Positions 24,849 through 33,252 of a stretch of 46,469 nucleotides of DNA are shown piece by piece. Origin of the DNA: CAMLDH01 sp966250375 (GTDB taxonomy: Bacteria > Pseudomonadota > Gammaproteobacteria > Burkholderiales > Burkholderiaceae_D); contig CBINHE010000026.1 in the NCBI GenBank assembly GCA_966250375.1, positions 1-46,469 of the forward strand. The letters run 5' to 3'. The notes under the pieces were generated by a model. That model did not search any database. It had not been told where the DNA came from and saw nothing but the letters and a program-made list of their open reading frames with translations. The position numbers and the translations under genes were made by a program. Within the stretch, counting starts at the first letter, position 1; every line of letters starts with the position of its first letter.

Positions 24849-25294
24849 GAAGCCGGAGTTGTCTCGGTTGCCAGGTCTCAGTTTTGATCAATCAAGAGCT
24901 CGTTGAGGTCAAGAAATGCAGCGCTCATGAGCCCAACCCATATCGGTCAAGTGGACCCCAAACGGCGGCACAGCTCAGCGCGAGGTAGTCGGTTTGCCGT
25001 CGCTGTGAAAAAGCGAGTGGGTTCACAGGGCATGGAGTGTTGTCGCAAGTTGAAGCGTTCAGCTTCGGCAGGTAAAGTAAGGCCAGCCGGAGTTCGCCTA
25101 GAGGCAGGGGTTGGTGCTGCTCATGGGCCTCTTTTTCTCGAAAAACAAAATGAGCATGAACAAAAATCGGCTTCTTAAAGCGCGTTCTATTGAACGATCG
25201 CAGTATTGGAAAGGGGCAGACGCCCCTCTAAACACGCCCCTTATCTTCGGATCAAGGGTTTTTCTACAATCTCATTAGGCCGCAGGAGGCGTCT
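24849..25294 (+). other. Gene-poor cassette segment with R1 repeat copy A
   Basis: After the PNPOx-like gene a GTTGAGG core appears at 24902-24908. Copies B and C of repeat R1 begin directly at such a core; here about 220 bp of unique sequence separate it from the conserved R1 body. A 91-codon open frame over 24903-25178 has an Arg/Ser/Ala-rich composition and no family resemblance; I do not call it a gene. Confidence 0.4.
25131..25280 (+). repeat. R1 repeat, copy A (left arm missing)
   Basis: Shares with copies B (28511) and C (34711) the body TTCTCGAAAAACAAAATGAG..GAACAAAAAT..GGCTTCTT..CGATCGCAGTATTGGAAA and a central hairpin (AGGGGC-AGAC-GCCCCT). Ends with the right arm AAGGGTTTTTCTACAATCTC and an ATTAGGC core (25274-25280) 14 bp before the next gene. 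The left arm is absent. Confidence 0.75.
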
Positions 25295-25732
25295 ATGGTC
25301 ACAGTGCTACTTTCCGATCTGCTCGATGCATTTGAATTCGCCAACTCTGGCGCGCCCTACGAGAGCAGTGCTTTCATCAATCTCGATACAGGCGCTATTC
25401 ACTACACGTCGGACATGATCGAGCTGGAAGAAGAACCACCCGAAGACCTGGAAACGTCCGACCGCTATCTCGCGCTCCCCTGCAAGAATGAACTCGATCT
25501 CGGGCGTGAGCTCGCGCTTTCATTTGTCGAGCAGGAGCTGCCGAACGAGTACGAAAGGGCTGTGGGTTTCTTTCGCAGCAAGGGTGCCTATGGTCGTTTC
25601 AAGAATCTTCTTGAGTCTTGCGGTGTTATCGAAAAGTGGTACGCCTTTGAGGCGCAGGCTACCGAGGCCGGACTACGCGAGTGGTGTCAAGAACACGGCA
25701 TTCAATTGATCCATGCAAAACCTGTGGCCTAA
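25295..25732 (+). CDS. UPF0158-family protein (cassette gene)
   Basis: 145 acidic residues. The stretch FEFANSGAPYESSAFINLDTGAIHYTSD, followed by LPCKNELDLGRELALSFVEQELP, RSKGAYGRFKNLLES and WYAFEAQATEAGLREWCQEHGI, is characteristic of UPF0158, a family of unknown function common in environmental bacteria and in integron cassettes. Preceded by AGGAGG and an attC-type ATTAGGC core; the stop codon is inside a perfect GCCTAAC box. GC content is like the core genome. Its attC is cut after about 14 bp by the kinase gene region. Confidence 0.8.
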   Translation: MVTVLLSDLLDAFEFANSGAPYESSAFINLDTGAIHYTSDMIELEEEPPEDLETSDRYLALPCKNELDLGRELALSFVEQELPNEYERAVGFFRSKGAYGRFKNLLESCGVIEKWYAFEAQATEAGLREWCQEHGIQLIHAKPVA

Positions 25733-25740
25733 CCCTTCAA
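25727..25740 (+). other. attC half-site (5' part only)
   Basis: GCCTAAC (perfect RYYYAAC) followed by CCTTCAA, as at the beginning of many attC sites. The rest of the site is missing; AT-rich kinase sequence begins within 15 bp. A GTTGAGG core at 28511, beyond the kinase region, could be the displaced other end. Confidence 0.5.
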
Positions 25741-25748
25741 TCGCGTAT

Positions 25749-27965
25749 TTATTCAAGCTTCCTTGGATCTCGCTTAAAGTTGTTAAATGGGCTGTACATG
25801 GTTTTCAGTCGTTCCTGCAGCTTTTCTTCCGGTTTTTTCTCCTCCATTCTGGCCGGGGACATTAAAACGGCTTTTTCGATGGCTTTTTTTGCGACTTTTT
25901 TTTCGTTGGCTTTTTTAACCATGTCGCTATTCAGATGCGGGTTTGCGCGCAGGAGAAATGACTGATTCAGCGTAGCCTTATCTTTAGCACTACGCTGAAC
26001 AAATACCCGATTTTTAGAAGTGCCCACGGCGCTATGCGGGAGGGAAAACGACCTATTCAGCGTAGCCTTGGATAGTAGGGATGAATCCATCTCGAAAATC
26101 TCTAGCATGCGTCTTGTGAGTGTCGCGCATTCCCGTACTTGCTCTATTTTTTCTTTTTCTTCCTGGTTGTCTATCTTTTTCAATGTGCTTGCTTGGTAGA
26201 GAAACTTCTCTGCATCATTGACATAATGTTTCAAGGTTTCCGTGTCGGCATAGGAAGACAGTGCCATTTTTGCCTTGTTCACAGCATCGGCATACTTTGG
26301 ATCGATATCGTTATATTCGGTATGGCGACGCACACCGTTTTCGTTAACGCCACTTTTAACCGGAACTGTTGGCACTTTTTCCAAAACACTCTTGGCATGC
26401 GCAAACCACTTTGCCTGCTCGATATACGCTGTGGCATCCGCTACCATAGTATTTCCAATTTCCTGCTCCAATTTTGCCAACGTATCCTTGTTTTTTTCCA
26501 GATATTTTTTTAATTCTGGATCGTTTTTTCCGAGGCTTTGCAATCTTGCGTAGGCGTGCAGGTTGGGACTCTTTTTGAATAACTTAAAGCAACTCCGCAT
26601 AAGGGCCTGGCTTTCAGAAATGCCCACGGCACCATACAGCTTTGTAGACAAGAAAGATGACTTGGCCGGCGTAGATTCAATTTCTCTTTTTACTTGCTTG
26701 AATTGATTGCTGTTCTGTGCGTTGTGTTTGGATTTCGGCGGTTTTCCTTTTCCTTTCGCCAGTTTTTCCTCTTCTTTAGCTAGAGAAATGACATCTTTGA
26801 TGACTTGTTTGGCGGCATCATCATCCAGCAGTGCGTTATTGAGAAAGGGGTGATTTTTTGCTTGCTTGGCGGTGAGGCGAATGGAGGTATCATTCGCCAA
26901 TCCTGCCAATCCTCGATTCATAAAATCGATGTATGCAGTTTTCACCGCATAAGTTCTGGATTGACGCACTATATTTCCATCGTCATCTTTGTGGAGTTCC
27001 TTTTCTAGACGAAGGCCTCGATTCGGCATATCTTCCAGGCTTTCTATCTTGCCTCCTTCTATGCCATGCAAAAGTGATGTGCCGACACAAAACACATCGC
27101 TCTTTTCGTCAACACCATAACCTACTCTGGCTTCAGGAGATGCATAACCCTCACTGAGGCCTGGTGCGGGGTCATCTTTCCAGCTCCAATTGCCAAGGTC
27201 AATCAAAACAGGCTCTCCGGTCTCTTCATTCACAAGAAAGTTGTCCGGATTGATATCGTTGTGCACCACGTCAGCTTTGCTCATATGCTCGACGACATCG
27301 AACAGGCGTCTTCCGATAAATTGAATCGCTCCCCAATATTCATGGTCGGAAATTTTGCCGACATTCCAAGAATTGCGAAGCGTATCAAAAAGTTTCATCC
27401 CGGTTGGACCAGGCACGACATCCATCAACAATATCGAACACTCGAGTTCGCCTGTTTTGCCAGGCATTTTTGCAGTGCCGTACATATTCACCAGATTAGG
27501 ATGGCGCCCGGCAACTTCATAAATGGCTTTAAGGCCTACTAATTCCTGGAAAAACTCTTGTTCGGTAATATGTTTCTTTTGTTCAGGAGTAGGATCAAAA
27601 AATTTTCCGACTAATTTTTCCCCATTTTGATTTTTAAAAATTGAAATGCTGCCAAATTGACCCCTCGCAACATTTTTCTTGTGCAGCTTCAAGTTCTGCA
27701 GCAGGGCTTTTCCACGTTCAGGATCAACCAAAAGGCGCTCCGGGTCCCACTGGAGGGGGTATTTTTTTGATAAAGAGTATTCTTTAACCGCCTTTTGAAC
27801 CCATGCAGGACTAAGCATGCCAAGCATTCTGGCTGCGGGCGAAGCGGTTGGTAAGAGAGCTGTACTTGGACCTGCTTCCATATTTATATTTTCCGTGCTC
27901 GCGGTGATGGGATCACGGAAACAAGAAGCGGCATGTAAAGGTGACGGAGATAAATTAAATTTCAT
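25749..27965 (-). CDS. Serine/threonine protein kinase, candidate type III secretion effector
   Basis: 738 residues. The Ser/Pro/Thr-rich first 50 residues lack a Sec signal and look like a type III secretion leader. The kinase domain (about 90-370) has a glycine loop ARGQFGSI, Lys121 in LVGKFF, a catalytic loop HNDINPDN (HND where HRD is usual), DLG in place of DFG (Asp256), YASPEAR (APE) and KSDVFCVG. The HND/DLG combination recalls the Yersinia effector kinase YpkA/YopO. The rest is Lys/Glu-rich and probably helical, with a duplicated ATLN(R/Q)SF motif and related GAVGISE/SAVGTSK segments near residues 450 and 680. Base composition is strikingly AT-rich compared with neighbours, and the gene runs opposite to the cassette genes. 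No secretion system is visible, so effector status is inference. Confidence 0.75.
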   Translation of the reverse strand: MKFNLSPSPLHAASCFRDPITASTENINMEAGPSTALLPTASPAARMLGMLSPAWVQKAVKEYSLSKKYPLQWDPERLLVDPERGKALLQNLKLHKKNVARGQFGSISIFKNQNGEKLVGKFFDPTPEQKKHITEQEFFQELVGLKAIYEVAGRHPNLVNMYGTAKMPGKTGELECSILLMDVVPGPTGMKLFDTLRNSWNVGKISDHEYWGAIQFIGRRLFDVVEHMSKADVVHNDINPDNFLVNEETGEPVLIDLGNWSWKDDPAPGLSEGYASPEARVGYGVDEKSDVFCVGTSLLHGIEGGKIESLEDMPNRGLRLEKELHKDDDGNIVRQSRTYAVKTAYIDFMNRGLAGLANDTSIRLTAKQAKNHPFLNNALLDDDAAKQVIKDVISLAKEEEKLAKGKGKPPKSKHNAQNSNQFKQVKREIESTPAKSSFLSTKLYGAVGISESQALMRSCFKLFKKSPNLHAYARLQSLGKNDPELKKYLEKNKDTLAKLEQEIGNTMVADATAYIEQAKWFAHAKSVLEKVPTVPVKSGVNENGVRRHTEYNDIDPKYADAVNKAKMALSSYADTETLKHYVNDAEKFLYQASTLKKIDNQEEKEKIEQVRECATLTRRMLEIFEMDSSLLSKATLNRSFSLPHSAVGTSKNRVFVQRSAKDKATLNQSFLLRANPHLNSDMVKKANEKKVAKKAIEKAVLMSPARMEEKKPEEKLQERLKTMYSPFNNFKRDPRKLE

Positions 27966-28510
27966 GATGTAGAACCTATGGTTATCCCCCCTTCATTTCC
28001 GACTTCAGGAGGTGGAGCGCAACATTACATGCATCAACGATAGCTGCTTCACTGAAGGTGCTTGAAACGTTTGTTGGTTAATGTTGGAAAAGCAATCTTG
28101 GGAGTGTTGCGTAACGAGTTGCAGGGCACTCTTTGTAGGTGGCATGAAAATAGAAACGGTTCCAGAAAATGTGAACTGCAAGCATGGAATTGGCGCCTGA
28201 GCCTATTCAAAAATATTTAATGCAAGAAATAGCCTCCCGCTCCGATTTCAATCTTTGAGGAAAAATGAATGAACAAATCCGTGATTGCTTTTCCATCTTT
28301 CCTACCAAGGGCCTGACAACCTATTTCTGCTTTGGTGTGATGAGGATAAAAGAACTGCCGTGTATAGTCTGTTAAGGCACTTTGCTGAGTCACGCTCTGT
28401 CTTGAATCTTGACTCGACGTGCGAAAGGAGATGAAGATTGCGACGTTATCCTGGCAGATACTTAACTCGTCGTTCGACACCGAAGTGCAAGCACGCCGGT
28501 CAACGTAGTC
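27966..28510. other. AT-rich intergenic flank of the kinase gene
   Basis: Holds the kinase promoter region; I find no hrp-type box (TTCG-N16-TTCG or GGAACC-N16-CCAC). A small minus-strand frame (28217-28480) is listed separately. Towards the right end composition returns to that of the cassette region. Confidence 0.4.
28217..28480 (-). CDS. Hypothetical small protein, doubtful
   Basis: An 87-codon frame (SNDELSICQDNVAIFISFRTSSQ...) on the same strand as the kinase, with balanced composition but no recognised domain, no clear Shine-Dalgarno and no homologue I can name. It could be a remnant of another gene transferred with the kinase or a chance frame. Confidence 0.25.
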   Translation of the reverse strand: MSNDELSICQDNVAIFISFRTSSQDSRQSVTQQSALTDYTRQFFYPHHTKAEIGCQALGRKDGKAITDLFIHFSSKIEIGAGGYFLH

Positions 28511-28629
28511 GTTGAGGTTGTAGAAAAACTCTTTTCTCGAAAAACAAAATGAGTATGAACAAAAATCGGCTTCTTAAAACGTGCGGTATTGAACGATCGC
28601 AGTATTGGAAAGGGGTAGACGTCCCTCTA
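28511..28629 (+). repeat. R1 repeat, copy B (right arm missing)
   Basis: Begins at a GTTGAGG core and continues with GTAGAAAAACTCTTTTCTCG and the conserved R1 body, through the central hairpin (AGGGG-TAGAC-GTCCCT, weakened by one substitution). It diverges from copies A and C after CCCTCTA, so the right arm and second core are lost. Confidence 0.75.
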
Positions 28630-28739
28630 GTCGGGTTTGCTCGCTTCGGCTACGTCAGTGCCGCCGTTGTTTTCCTCTCATGTTAAACGTGTGTGCCGGG
28701 CATGGCGCGCATCCCGATTAGGTCACTTACAACAAACAT

Positions 28740-29198
28740 ATGAACATTTCCACCAGGGCCATGACGGCATCGGACTTGGCAAGCGTTGCCAGGCTTTTTG
28801 ATCTCTATCGTCAGTTTTATGATCAGCCGACGAGCCCGCAACTCGCATACGAATTCATCAACGAGCGGTTCACACGAAGCGAATCCGTTTTGCTCGTCGC
28901 TGAATCCACACAGCAAGGTGTCGTTGGCTTTTGCCAGATGTATCCAACGTTTTGCTCCGTTGAGGCTGCACCGATCTATTCTCTTTACGATCTCTTCGTC
29001 CTGCCAGAAGCACGGAAGCTTGGCGCTGGACGCCAGCTCCTCTTGGCTGCAGAAGCAAAAGCTGCGGCGGATGGAAAAGTCAGAATGGATCTCACTACCG
29101 CAAAGACCAACCTCTCGGCCCAGTCCTTGTACGAATCGCTTGGGTGGGTTAGAGACGAAATCTTCTATGCGTACAACAGACATGTACCACGTCAATAA
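28740..29198 (+). CDS. GNAT-family N-acetyltransferase (cassette gene)
   Basis: 152 residues with the full GNAT fold: N-terminal MTASDLASVARLFDLYRQFYDQ, strand VLLVAESTQQGVVGFCQMYP, motif A LYDLFVLPEARKLGAGRQLL (acetyl-CoA pyrophosphate loop R-x-x-G-x-G/A) and motif B LTTAKTNLSAQSLYESLGW. Such proteins acetylate small molecules or protein N-termini; the substrate cannot be told. Same strand as the other cassette genes; the upstream core (ATTAGGT, 28717) is degenerate. Confidence 0.88.
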   Translation: MNISTRAMTASDLASVARLFDLYRQFYDQPTSPQLAYEFINERFTRSESVLLVAESTQQGVVGFCQMYPTFCSVEAAPIYSLYDLFVLPEARKLGAGRQLLLAAEAKAAADGKVRMDLTTAKTNLSAQSLYESLGWVRDEIFYAYNRHVPRQ

Positions 29199-29326
29199 TT
29201 GGGCGACGCTTAGCGCCATTTTGTTGCAATCGGCAATTGACGCGGAACTCAACACCTGAACATAATCTTGGAATCGCAAACTTGCCAAACCAAGCACTAG
29301 CCATCAGCTCATCAGCTTAACTGTAC

Positions 29327-29333
29327 GTTAGGC
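29327..29333 (+). other. attC core before the GST gene
   Basis: Perfect GTTAGGC, 22 bp before the GST start. The upstream half of the site is not convincing. Confidence 0.4.
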
Positions 29334-29354
29334 ATCAAAAAAGAAAGGTCCAAA

Positions 29355-29954
29355 ATGCCGCTCACCCTTTACGGTTCAAGTCATTCCAGGTCTCTCCGCG
29401 TTCTTTGGATGTTGGAGGAAATGGGGATCGCTTATGAGCATAAGCCAATCAGCTTCGAACTCTGCGGGAAAGACCCCGAATACCTTGCGCTCAACCCTGC
29501 GGGAACGATTCCTTGTTTGGTTGACGATGGATGTGTGCTCGCAGAGTCGCTGGCCATCAATCTGCACCTTGCAGAGAAAATGCCAGCGCTCTTGCCTCCA
29601 GGCGCCGACGCCAGAGCGCACGCGCTTCAATGGAGTTTTTGGGTAGCCACGTCTCTGGAAGCCGAATACATACGGTGGGCACTGCATTCGATCTGGATGC
29701 CTGAATCCTATCGCAGACCAGAACAGGCAGAACTTGCCTTGAAAGCCCTGCAACGTCCGCTGAATCGCTTGGAAACGGCGCTCAAGGAAAAATCGTGGCT
29801 CATTGGTAATGATTTTTCCGTCGCCGACCTGAACGTCGCCGGGGTCATCAATCTCTTGCATGGGCATTTGGGTAGCAGCCAACCGACTGTTGAAGATTGG
29901 CTGAGTCGCTGCCTTTCACGTCCTGCATATCTGGCAGCAACACAGAAAGCGTAA
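29355..29954 (+). CDS. Glutathione S-transferase family protein (cassette gene)
   Basis: 199 residues. The thioredoxin-like N-terminal domain reads LTLYGSSHSRSLRVLWMLEEMGIAYE with a Ser-rich glutathione-activating loop, then LNPAGTIPCLVDDG with the cis-Pro and LAESLAINLHLAEK with the ES motif. The helical C-terminal domain has the folding motif SWLIGNDFSVADLNVAG. Likely conjugates or detoxifies electrophiles in the cytoplasm. It lies between two perfect GTTAGGC cores (29327 and 30027), the pattern of a single-gene cassette. Confidence 0.92.
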   Translation: MPLTLYGSSHSRSLRVLWMLEEMGIAYEHKPISFELCGKDPEYLALNPAGTIPCLVDDGCVLAESLAINLHLAEKMPALLPPGADARAHALQWSFWVATSLEAEYIRWALHSIWMPESYRRPEQAELALKALQRPLNRLETALKEKSWLIGNDFSVADLNVAGVINLLHGHLGSSQPTVEDWLSRCLSRPAYLAATQKA

Positions 29955-30026
29955 GATTTTTCTACAACTATCAGCGCCAAGCCGACAAGATGGGGCGTGC
30001 GCGTGCGGTTAAATGGTTTATGCAAC

Positions 30027-30033
30027 GTTAGGC
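30027..30033 (+). other. attC core between the GST and VOC genes
   Basis: Perfect GTTAGGC preceded by AAC (TGCAACGTTAGGC). The sequence back to the GST stop codon (about 75 bp) is the expected attC length but its left core is degenerate. Confidence 0.45.
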
Positions 30034-30078
30034 CTTTTACGCCGCCGTGTAGGCTTCAAGTGCATAGGTTGATCAGCT

Positions 30079-30483
30079 ATGAGAGTAATCGTAAATATCG
30101 ACGTTCCAGCTCTCGCGCCAGCGATAGACTTCTATTGTGCTGCTCTCGGCTTGAATCTAAATCGCATCATTGAAGACGATGTTGCAGAACTTACCGGTGC
30201 GTCGTCCGTAATCTATCTCCTACAAAATTCCGCCGGATCACATCCCGTGAGTACGCTCTCGCTGGTACGCGATTACTCCAGACATTGGACGCCAGTGCAT
30301 ATGGATTTCGTTGTCGATGACGTTACCGAAGCCGCAAAACGAGCAATGGACGCGGGCGCAACCCCGGAGAGTGAATGTATTGAATGGCATGGCTCAAAAT
30401 GCATCACCTTCTCGGATCCATTCGGTCACGGATTTTGTCTTATTGAGTTTGCGGGGGCGGCATACGGTGCCGGTGATGCCTAA
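30079..30483 (+). CDS. Glyoxalase/bleomycin-resistance (VOC) fold protein (cassette gene)
   Basis: 134 residues with two beta-alpha-beta-beta-beta modules of the VOC superfamily: IVNIDVPALAPAIDFYCAALGLNLNRI, then VHMDFVVDDVTEAAKRAMDAGATPESE and TFSDPFGHGFCLIEF. Possible metal ligands are His in HMDF and Glu in LIEF. VOC proteins act as lyases, dioxygenases or drug-binding resistance proteins; which one is unknown. Bounded by a GTTAGGC core upstream and a perfect GCCTAAC box (30478-30484) overlapping its stop codon, the typical cassette arrangement. Confidence 0.85.
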   Translation: MRVIVNIDVPALAPAIDFYCAALGLNLNRIIEDDVAELTGASSVIYLLQNSAGSHPVSTLSLVRDYSRHWTPVHMDFVVDDVTEAAKRAMDAGATPESECIEWHGSKCITFSDPFGHGFCLIEFAGAAYGAGDA

Positions 30484-30511
30484 CAAACGCCATACCCCCA
30501 TCTCGGCCTAA
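30478..30511 (+). other. attC 5' boxes, interrupted by intron remnant
   Basis: GCCTAAC at 30478-30484 (perfect RYYYAAC) is followed by a second GCCTAA at 30506-30511, where group II intron-like sequence begins. No GTTRRRY end follows, so the site is broken. Confidence 0.45.
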
Positions 30512-30566
30512 TCGGGTAGCCGGAGGTCTCTAACCTCCAGCCTCCACACCACCCGGCATGCGGGTC
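30512..30566 (-). mobile_element. 3'-terminal remnant of a group II intron
   Basis: Read on the minus strand the stretch runs GACCCGCATGCCGGGTGGTG, a short purine-rich link, a GGAGGT-tagag-ACCTCC hairpin and CTACCCGA at the end. This is the order of domain V-like helix, domain VI hairpin and 3' end that I know from bacterial group II introns. It abuts TTAGGCC, the bottom strand of an attC box, which is the target type of group IIC-attC introns. The 5' part and reverse transcriptase are gone. Recognition is from memory of intron ends. Confidence 0.45.
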
Positions 30567-30971
30567 TCGCTGGTGCTCGCAAAAGACAGGGAGGGCACTC
30601 CCGGTCTCTATATGGCTTTGCAAGAAGAGCATGCAAAAGCCGTCAAGGTATACGGCAAACTGTTGCAGGGCCTCCCGCCCGATGCGTTGCCCGCGTTGCT
30701 GGCCGCAAAAGACAGGAACGGCCTTTCCAGCCTTTTTTGGACCTTGCAGAAACATCCGGAAACAGTCTTTCAATACATCGAGATGGTCGAACAGATCGCG
30801 CCCGCCTTGAGCCAAGAGGGACGAGCTGCGCTATGGAAGGACATCATGGCAAGCCACAGCCGATGGAACATGGGAATGTGGATCAACTATGGTTTCTACG
30901 ACCACTTTCAAACAACTCATGGCGAGCTGTATGCACGATTTGAAGAGATGAAGAACAGGCTCAAGACATGA
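30558..30971 (+). pseudogene. C-terminal fragment of a helical-repeat, effector-like protein
   Basis: The open frame encodes at least two copies of a 38-40-residue repeat: VLAKDREGTPGLYMALQEEHAKAV..LLQGLPPDA and LLAAKDRNGLSSLFWTLQKHPETV..IAPAL. The consensus (LLAAKD..G...LF.ALQ..H..AV) resembles ankyrin-like repeat effectors of plant- and animal-associated Burkholderiales. The first codons lie in the intron remnant, so the true N-terminus is lost and the frame is an accidental fusion. The C-terminal residues (HSRWNMGMWINYGFYDHF...) look natural. No own promoter is apparent. Confidence 0.55.
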
Positions 30972-32141
30972 GGGAGATTCCAGCATCGCATCATATCCGG
31001 CGAAAAAGCGTGTCGAGTCTTCCGTCAGGGTCGGCAAGGCGCGGGCCACGTTCGTCAGCGCGTTGAGCACGTTTGCAATGAGCAAATCGTGTTTGAATTC
31101 TGGCGCGTCCGCCTTCTCGGCCAATGCTTTGAGCAAACCATCGAGCAAGGACGCAGTGCAGTTGGCGGTCGCCTGCATTGCATGTCCATTGGGCAGGTTC
31201 TTGAGTGCGGAAATCACGCCCTTGCCCTCCTCATTCAACATCTCAAGCAAGGTCTTGTGGTTATCGATCCCTTCCCGCAGACGGGAGGGCGGCTCGGAAG
31301 CAGTGCGGGCCGTATAGGCGAGTTTGCCCACTTCATAGCTGGATGGCCGTCCGCCCAGTTGTATCAGAATACCCTCGGCCTGTTTTGCCAATAAGTGACA
31401 CGTGAATTTGATCGCAACCAGGCCGGGACTCAATGATTCCACGCGGCTTGTCGTGTTGCCGCCGAGCTTTGCCAGGATGCGAAACGCATTGGTTTCCGAA
31501 TTCGTGAACAGCACATGGTCGGAATTCTTCTCGAACAGCGTATTGCCTAAAAGGTGCCTGTAATCGGGCGAGCGCGAGATGGTCAGACATTTATCCTGCA
31601 GTTTGATATTCGGTTTGTCGCGCTGATATAGGGCACTGTGTTTGTTATCAATCCTCAGTCCGGGCTGCATATCCCGTGGAGTGGCGTCCTTGGCCGTCTT
31701 CAGGCCATATTGCTCCGCCAGATACCCTGCGCCAGGGATTGCTCGAAGTTCCGCCCGCCGGGTATTGGCATAGCTAGAGGTGCCGATTTGATCGAGAGCC
31801 GCCGATCGATCGTTGGCCCAGCGATGGGTCAGATGCCGATGGATGTTTAACCGGAATTCACTCACCGGACGATCCGCTCCAGACTGATCATCCTCCCACC
31901 GTCGGCCTGAACGGCTATCCTGGACGCGCACAGGCTCGGTCCCTGTCTACACAGTCGTATCGTCGCGGAACATGACTTCTTTCAGCCATGCCGGACGCGA
32001 CGTTTTTACGCTCCTGGAAGGCGTCGGTTCCGCAGTTTGTACTGCGGTTGCGCTGTTGTGTTTGTTAACTGGCTCCCGTTTGTCTGTCTCGTCGGGATGA
32101 ACGATCTGCGTAGCGAGAGGAGATTGACTTCCGATTTTCAT
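30831..32141 (-). pseudogene. Effector-like gene interrupted by an amber stop, 3' end lost
   Basis: One reading frame runs from ATG 32141 on the minus strand, broken only by a TAG at 31949-31947 (codon 65, probably once CAG). The first 64 codons are Ser/Thr/Pro-rich (SATAVQTAEPTPSRSVKTS) without a Sec signal, as in type III effectors; the remaining part includes AIPGAGYLAEQYGLK and a helical segment HDLLIANVLNALTNVARALPTL. I do not recognise the family. The distal 141 bp are antisense to the repeat-protein fragment, so the natural C-terminus was probably cut near 30972. A GTG at 31931 would allow a shorter product. Confidence 0.5.
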
Positions 32142-32659
32142 TGTCAGGTACTACATCAAGAGGGCGGTTTGTGGACAGATTGAGCGATTCATGCCCGCTT
32201 CCTGCGGATTGCCGGATTCGCTTGAGGCAAGTTATGCGGGACTTATTTCTAGCGGCAATGCAGGCCAAAGGGATAAGTGGTCATCGGCCTAGTGATATTT
32301 CCATTCGTCTCAGCCAGAGTGCGGGCCGAATAGAAGCTTCTTGTGCGCCGACTTGAATTCAGACGACGGCAGCGTATGCGACGACTTGTCTCAATTACGC
32401 ACGTTCATTAATGCGAGTTTTGCCAACGGCAGCAAATAAATGTGCATGTTTAATTCTTTTGCGATGTTTCCTGTAATCGTCTGGGCACCAACTCGATGCG
32501 GCAACATCAGGTTCGAATGCTCCTGCATGAAGTTGCGGGGGGGGATGGTACTGAAATTCTCGCTGAACCACATATCAGCTTTTTATGAATGCCAGAACAC
32601 CTTACCCGAGCGAGGTGAAAGATGAAACCAGTGGGAGTAAAGACGCCCGACGATCTCGA
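32142..32659. other. Gene-less stretch beside the effector pseudogene
   Basis: About 520 bp with only short chance frames (at most 71 codons) and a GGGGGGGG run near 32540. It should contain the promoter of the pseudogene; I find no clear -10/-35 pair or hrp-type box. Confidence 0.4.
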
Positions 32660-33241
32660 TCAACGTCTTACCTGTTTTTCTACACGCGGGTCCGGAATGA
32701 ACCACCCGATGGCGACAAGGATATAAATACTGAAGCCGAGCCAAGGACTCACAAAGGAAAGCGCAACCGCGATGGCATAAGCAACGATCGATACCTTGCC
32801 CTTGACGTCGGTGCCAAAAGCGTGGGCCAAGTCAGACTCTTTGTCGTGGCGCCGAATCAACGTATCCACCAGCAGGTGATAAGCCACAGCCGCCATCAGC
32901 AACACCATTCCGTAAAGTGCCGTGGGCAGCGAAGAAAAATGATTTTCTCCCATCCAGGCGGTCACAAACGGGATGAGCGATAGCCAAAAGAGTAGATGGA
33001 GATTCGCCCACAGTACCCGGCCGTCGATATGGCGCACGGTATGAAACATATGGTGATGGTTGTTCCAATAAATGCCCAGATAAATAAAACTGAGAACGTA
33101 GCTGAGAAATACCGGAAGCAACGGACGCAACGCATTAAGGTCATCGCCATGCGGCGCTTTCATTTCCAGCACCATGATCGTGATGATAATGGCCAGCACC
33201 CCATCGCTGAATGCTTCGATCCGGGTTTTCCCCATGCGCAA
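32660..33241 (-). CDS. TMEM175/DUF1211 family potassium-channel-like membrane protein
   Basis: 193 residues, six predicted helices. The first begins with the family signature RIEAFSDGVLAIIITIMVLEM (R..AFSDGV..I..T, the FSD motif of TMEM175 channels), followed by FLSYVLSFIYLGIYWNNHH and WLSLIPFVTAWMG, both typical. Bacterial members are K+-selective channels with this helix as pore lining. It lies 11 bp downstream of the FMN-reductase gene, same strand, probably one operon. Opposite in strand to the cassette genes, so likely a resident or separate insertion. Confidence 0.88.
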   Translation of the reverse strand: MRMGKTRIEAFSDGVLAIIITIMVLEMKAPHGDDLNALRPLLPVFLSYVLSFIYLGIYWNNHHHMFHTVRHIDGRVLWANLHLLFWLSLIPFVTAWMGENHFSSLPTALYGMVLLMAAVAYHLLVDTLIRRHDKESDLAHAFGTDVKGKVSIVAYAIAVALSFVSPWLGFSIYILVAIGWFIPDPRVEKQVRR

Positions 33242-33252
33242 CGCTCACCGTT

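Noticed and set aside
24903..25178. 91-codon plus-strand frame after the PNPOx-like gene
   Set aside because: Composition is Arg/Ser/Ala-rich with no family resemblance, no Shine-Dalgarno, and it runs into repeat R1.
25206..25280. 42-codon frame in repeat R1 (SMNKN..L...IERSQYWK) shared by copies A and C
   Set aside because: Differences between copies are mostly amino-acid changing and the changes preserve a hairpin instead; the frame ends in the recombination core. Treated as structural DNA.
30831..30971. C-terminal 47 codons of the minus-strand effector-like frame
   Set aside because: They are antisense to well-formed repeat coding sequence on the plus strand, so they are probably chance frame beyond a rearrangement point.
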